Shown in pieces: positions 61,356-64,000 of a stretch of DNA of 64,000 nucleotides. Origin of the DNA: Oceanihabitans gracilariae. GTDB lineage: Bacteria; Bacteroidota; Bacteroidia; Flavobacteriales; Flavobacteriaceae. The stretch is taken from the NCBI RefSeq assembly GCF_042684485.1, contig NZ_JBHULM010000004.1, positions 62,001 through 126,000 of the forward strand. The letters run 5' to 3'. The position numbers were made by a program, and so were the translations under genes. Each line of letters opens with the position of its first letter. Within the stretch, counting starts at the first letter, position 1. The notes under the pieces were generated by a model that saw only the letters and a list, made by a program, of their open reading frames with translations, ran no database searches and had not been told where the DNA came from.

Positions 61356-61775
61356 ATGAGCTTAGAAAAAGTATTATCCATTTCTGGAAGACCAGGATTA
61401 TATAAATTAGTAGCACAAACACGTGGTGGTTTTATAGCAGAATCTTTAATTGATAAAAAAAAGATATCTGTAAACATGCAACATAATGTTAGCATTTTAA
61501 GTGAAATTGCTATTTACACACTTCAAGAAGAATTACCTTTAAGAGAAGTTTTTAGTAAAATAAAAGCTAAAGAAGATGGTAAACCAACCTCTATTAGTCA
61601 CAAAGAAAGTAAAGACAAATTAGAAGAATACTTTTTTGAAATTTTACCAAATTATGATGAAGATAGAGTATATGCTAGTGATATTAAAAAAATCATTCAG
61701 TGGTATAACTTGTTAGAAAAACACAATATGTTAGACTTTGATGTAGCTGAAGAAAAATCAGATGAAGAAGAATAA
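61356..61775 (+). CDS. DUF5606 protein
   Basis: The 139-residue protein belongs to the Bacteroidota-specific DUF5606 family: LEKVLSISGRPGLYKLVAQTRGGFIAESLIDKK, then SEIAIYTLQEELPLREVF and an acidic C-terminus. The first 45 residues form an SH3-like small beta domain by pattern. The function is unknown. It is located between def and mazG and ends in a terminator. Confidence 0.85.
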   Translation: MSLEKVLSISGRPGLYKLVAQTRGGFIAESLIDKKKISVNMQHNVSILSEIAIYTLQEELPLREVFSKIKAKEDGKPTSISHKESKDKLEEYFFEILPNYDEDRVYASDIKKIIQWYNLLEKHNMLDFDVAEEKSDEEE

Positions 61776-61795
61776 CAATTTCAAGTATAATATTT

Positions 61796-61827
61796 TAAAA
61801 ATCCAACTCTAGCAGTTGGATTTTTTG
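61796..61827 (+). terminator. Terminator after the DUF5606 gene
   Basis: Stem ATCCAACT (61801-61808), loop CTAGC, AGTTGGAT (61814-61821), then a T run, with an A run before. Confidence 0.9.
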
Positions 61828-61853
61828 TTTGTAAATTTACCAAAATACAAAGT

Positions 61854-62636
61854 ATGAATTCTAGAGAAAACCAACTAAAAGCATTTGATAGATTGTTAAC
61901 CATTATGGATGAGCTTCGTGAGCAGTGTCCTTGGGATAAAAAACAAACTATGGAAACTCTACGTCATTTAACCATAGAAGAAACCTATGAACTTGGTGAC
62001 GCTATTTTAGATCAAGATTTAGAAGAAGTAAAAAAAGAACTTGGTGATGTATTGCTGCATATTGTTTTTTATTCCAAAATAGGAAGCGAAACCAAAGACT
62101 TTGATATAGCAGATGTATGTAATAGTATTTGCGATAAATTAATACACAGACATCCTCATATTTATAGCGATGTTAAGGTAGAAAATGAAGCAGATGTAAA
62201 ACGTAACTGGGAGAACTTAAAACTAAAAGAAGGTAAAAAAAGTGTGCTTGAAGGTGTACCTAAAAGTTTACCAGCTTTAGTAAAAGCCAATAGAATTCAA
62301 GATAAAGTTGCTGGAGTAGGTTTTGATTGGGAAGAACCACAACAAGTTTGGCTAAAAGTAGAAGAAGAACTTCAAGAGTTTCAAGATGAAGTAAAGGCAA
62401 AAAATCAAGAAGCTATGGAGAGTGAGTTTGGTGATGTTTTATTTTCTATGATAAATTATGCTAGATTTTTAAAAATAAACCCAGAAAATGCCTTGGAACG
62501 TACTAACAAAAAGTTTATTAATCGTTTTCAATATTTAGAGGAAAAGGCAAAATCTTTAAATAAAAATTTAAAAGATATGACTTTAGCAGAAATGGATGTT
62601 TTTTGGGAAGAAGCAAAGCGTTTACCAAAACAATAA
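61854..62636 (+). CDS. mazG: Nucleoside triphosphate pyrophosphohydrolase MazG
   Basis: A 260-residue two-domain MazG that hydrolyses all (d)NTPs to NMPs. The first domain has LTIEETYELGDAIL and EEVKKELGDVLLHIVFY (about residues 36-75). The second has KVEEELQEFQDEV and ESEFGDVLFSMINYARF (about 175-215), each with the ExxE / ExxD magnesium-binding pattern. Length matches the E. coli enzyme. It is preceded by a terminator, so it is expressed alone. Confidence 0.93.
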   Translation: MNSRENQLKAFDRLLTIMDELREQCPWDKKQTMETLRHLTIEETYELGDAILDQDLEEVKKELGDVLLHIVFYSKIGSETKDFDIADVCNSICDKLIHRHPHIYSDVKVENEADVKRNWENLKLKEGKKSVLEGVPKSLPALVKANRIQDKVAGVGFDWEEPQQVWLKVEEELQEFQDEVKAKNQEAMESEFGDVLFSMINYARFLKINPENALERTNKKFINRFQYLEEKAKSLNKNLKDMTLAEMDVFWEEAKRLPKQ

Positions 62637-63078
62637 ATAAAAATAAAACTTATCTACTAGAGTTTAATCCAGATTTATTATTTAAAACGAAGCATTTTAC
62701 AAAGGATTAAACTAATGTAAAGACAATCTTGTAACTGTTCCTGAAACGTTATTATACGCTTCTAATGTTTAAGCTGATACTTGTATTTGACTTGTAAAAA
62801 GGAGTAGGATAAGCAGGAAAGAATTTATAACGAATAAAAAAAAACATTTTTTTTTATTTCCTGAAATCCAAAATTAATTTTCTTGCGTATATACTATTAA
62901 ATGACACTATTTCTTAAATGAGTAGATTAATAGCATAGTTAAATCTTTTCAGTGTCATTAATATAAGGGTTGTTTTTTTTAGTTAAAAAAATAACAATTT
63001 AGTTAGTTTAGTTAGAACAAATCCTATTTGAGTTTAGTTATTCAAATAGGATTTGGTATTTTATATCGTTAAGCTTTA
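62637..63078. other. Gene-free spacer with several inverted repeats
   Basis: 442 bp with no supported gene. Structures seen are: AGTTTAATCC (62661-62670) with GGATTAAACT (62704-62713), a poly-A/poly-T hairpin near 62834-62857, AATGACACT (62900-62908) with AGTGTCATT (62951-62959), and the terminator hairpin at 63019-63054. Confidence 0.5.
63019..63054 (-). terminator. Terminator-like hairpin after the DUF349 gene
   Basis: A 13-bp stem (AAATCCTATTTGA with its complement), loop of about 10 nt, 25 nt after the DUF349 stop. The following T content (TTTGTTCT) is modest. Confidence 0.6.
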
Positions 63079-64000
63079 TTACTTCATAAAGCTCCTTAGC
63101 TTACTCAGTTTGGTTTTCCAGTTTTCTAAAGACGCTTTGTGTTTATCAATGTTTTTATGCACTTCTTTTACAAGCGGATTGTCCTTTTTTACATTAGTAA
63201 AAAACTGAAGATTGTTTTCTAATTGATTTATTTCTCCTTTTACTTCGCTAATTTTCTTTTTAATATAAGTATACTCATTATCTAAAAGTCTACTGTCTTT
63301 AGCGTTGCTTAAAGATTCTAACTTGTTTTCAAACTTAAGCATTTCTGCTTCGTCCTTATTCATTTTAAGGCTATCAAATAAAACGTCTAAGGTTTTATTA
63401 AACTTACCTTCAATATAGCGTTTGTTTCTTGGTACGCTACCTAAGGCTTTCCATTGCGCAATATGTTCTTTAATTAGTTTTAAATCTACATCATTATCAC
63501 CAGTCATTTCTAGTGTTTTCATGGTTTCTAACAATTCTTTCTTCTTGTTGTATACTTCAAACTCTTCTTTGTTTTCAGCATCTTTTATAGCGTGAAATTT
63601 GTTAAAATAATGGTTGCAAGCGCTTTTAAATTGTTTCCAGATTTTATCACTATCTCTTCTTGGTACGTGACCAATATTTTTCCATTCCTCCTGGATTTTT
63701 TTCATTAAAGGAGTAGTGGTTTCAAAATCTTCATTGTCCTTATTGTCTTCGGCAATTTTAATTAATTCTAATTTTTTTTCAAGATTAGTGTGTTGTTCCT
63801 TTTTAAGGTTCTTGTAAAAAGCGTTTTTATTTCGGTTAAACTCTCTAACTACATTTTTAAATTTAGACCAAGTGGCTTCGTTTACTTTTACAGGAACTTT
63901 ACCTGCACTAAAAAACTCTTTACGTAAGGCTTCTACTTCTTTTATCTTGTTTTGCCAAGCACTATGTGTGTTTCCTGGTTTTTTAGAAACGGCTTCAATT
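63079..64000 (-). CDS. DUF349 protein, partial
   Basis: The reading frame continues through the right edge of the window, so only the C-terminal 306 residues or so are visible. Repeating units of the DUF349 type occur: an EEWKNIGHVPRRDSDKIWKQFKSACN unit, an EHIAQWKALGSVPRNKRYIEGKF unit and, further upstream, NRNKNAFYKNLKKEQHTNLEKK. The end is a long Lys/Glu-rich coiled coil. The family is alpha-helical and of unknown function, and common in Bacteroidota. An internal ATG at 63705 is not the true start, because homologous repeats lie before it. Confidence 0.85.
   Translation of the reverse strand, partial: IEAVSKKPGNTHSAWQNKIKEVEALRKEFFSAGKVPVKVNEATWSKFKNVVREFNRNKNAFYKNLKKEQHTNLEKKLELIKIAEDNKDNEDFETTTPLMKKIQEEWKNIGHVPRRDSDKIWKQFKSACNHYFNKFHAIKDAENKEEFEVYNKKKELLETMKTLEMTGDNDVDLKLIKEHIAQWKALGSVPRNKRYIEGKFNKTLDVLFDSLKMNKDEAEMLKFENKLESLSNAKDSRLLDNEYTYIKKKISEVKGEINQLENNLQFFTNVKKDNPLVKEVHKNIDKHKASLENWKTKLSKLRSFMK

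Overview
The window looks like a chromosomal segment of a member of the Flavobacteriaceae (Bacteroidota), probably a marine one; I cannot fix the genus. The signs are low GC, intergenic TAnnTTTG boxes of the Bacteroidota sigma-A type, many lipoproteins and secreted proteins with type IX secretion (T9SS) C-terminal sorting domains, and lineage-typical genes (mnmD, DUF4920, DUF5606, DUF349, CtaA-type heme A synthase). No tRNA, rRNA, IS element, prophage or CRISPR array was seen.

Layout. 1-5.4 kb: a partial secreted protein, a small membrane protein, a MazG-like pyrophosphohydrolase, ilvE diverging from a DUF4920 / CXXCH lipoprotein / mnmD operon, and a YceI lipoprotein. 5.5-12 kb: grpE-dnaJ, a candidate small RNA, then a tight operon of ABC ATPase, ABC permease, MscS-type channel and a sigma-54 activator-like response regulator with no DNA-binding domain. 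12-25.3 kb: mostly housekeeping genes (PPK2, nhaA, an M28 peptidase, lysA, sucC, uvrB) mixed with a T9SS type A protein and small proteins.

25.4-46.3 kb: the striking part. Seven consecutive same-strand genes encode large (615-1621 aa) modular surface proteins, all ending in a gliding-motility-type (T9SS type B) C-terminal domain. Their N-terminal heads differ: TIG plus lamin-tail-like, choice-of-anchor L, a propeller-like head, and others. Their middles are Ig-like or repeat arrays, including ten near-identical 222-bp units in one gene. Five share one C-terminal subtype and two share another. At least four have their own TAnnTTTG box, so this is probably an array of separately expressed surface proteins rather than one simple operon.

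46.4-64 kb: an ABC-2 exporter pair, a pRiA4b ORF-3-like protein, heme A synthase, a GNAT enzyme, CCA-adding enzyme, a YrdC-type tRNA t6A enzyme, then an envelope-glycan cluster (two GT4/CgeB-like transferases, a Kdo-kinase-like protein, a WaaE-like GT2, a CDP-glycerol transferase-like protein, a GT9 heptosyltransferase-like protein). It ends with dapD, ruvX, a T9SS type A protein, def, DUF5606, mazG and a DUF349 gene cut by the window edge.

The best candidates for undescribed biology are the seven-gene modular surface-protein array with its homogenised repeat tract, the small-RNA candidate downstream of dnaJ, and the HTH-less sigma-54 activator coupled to a transporter/channel operon.
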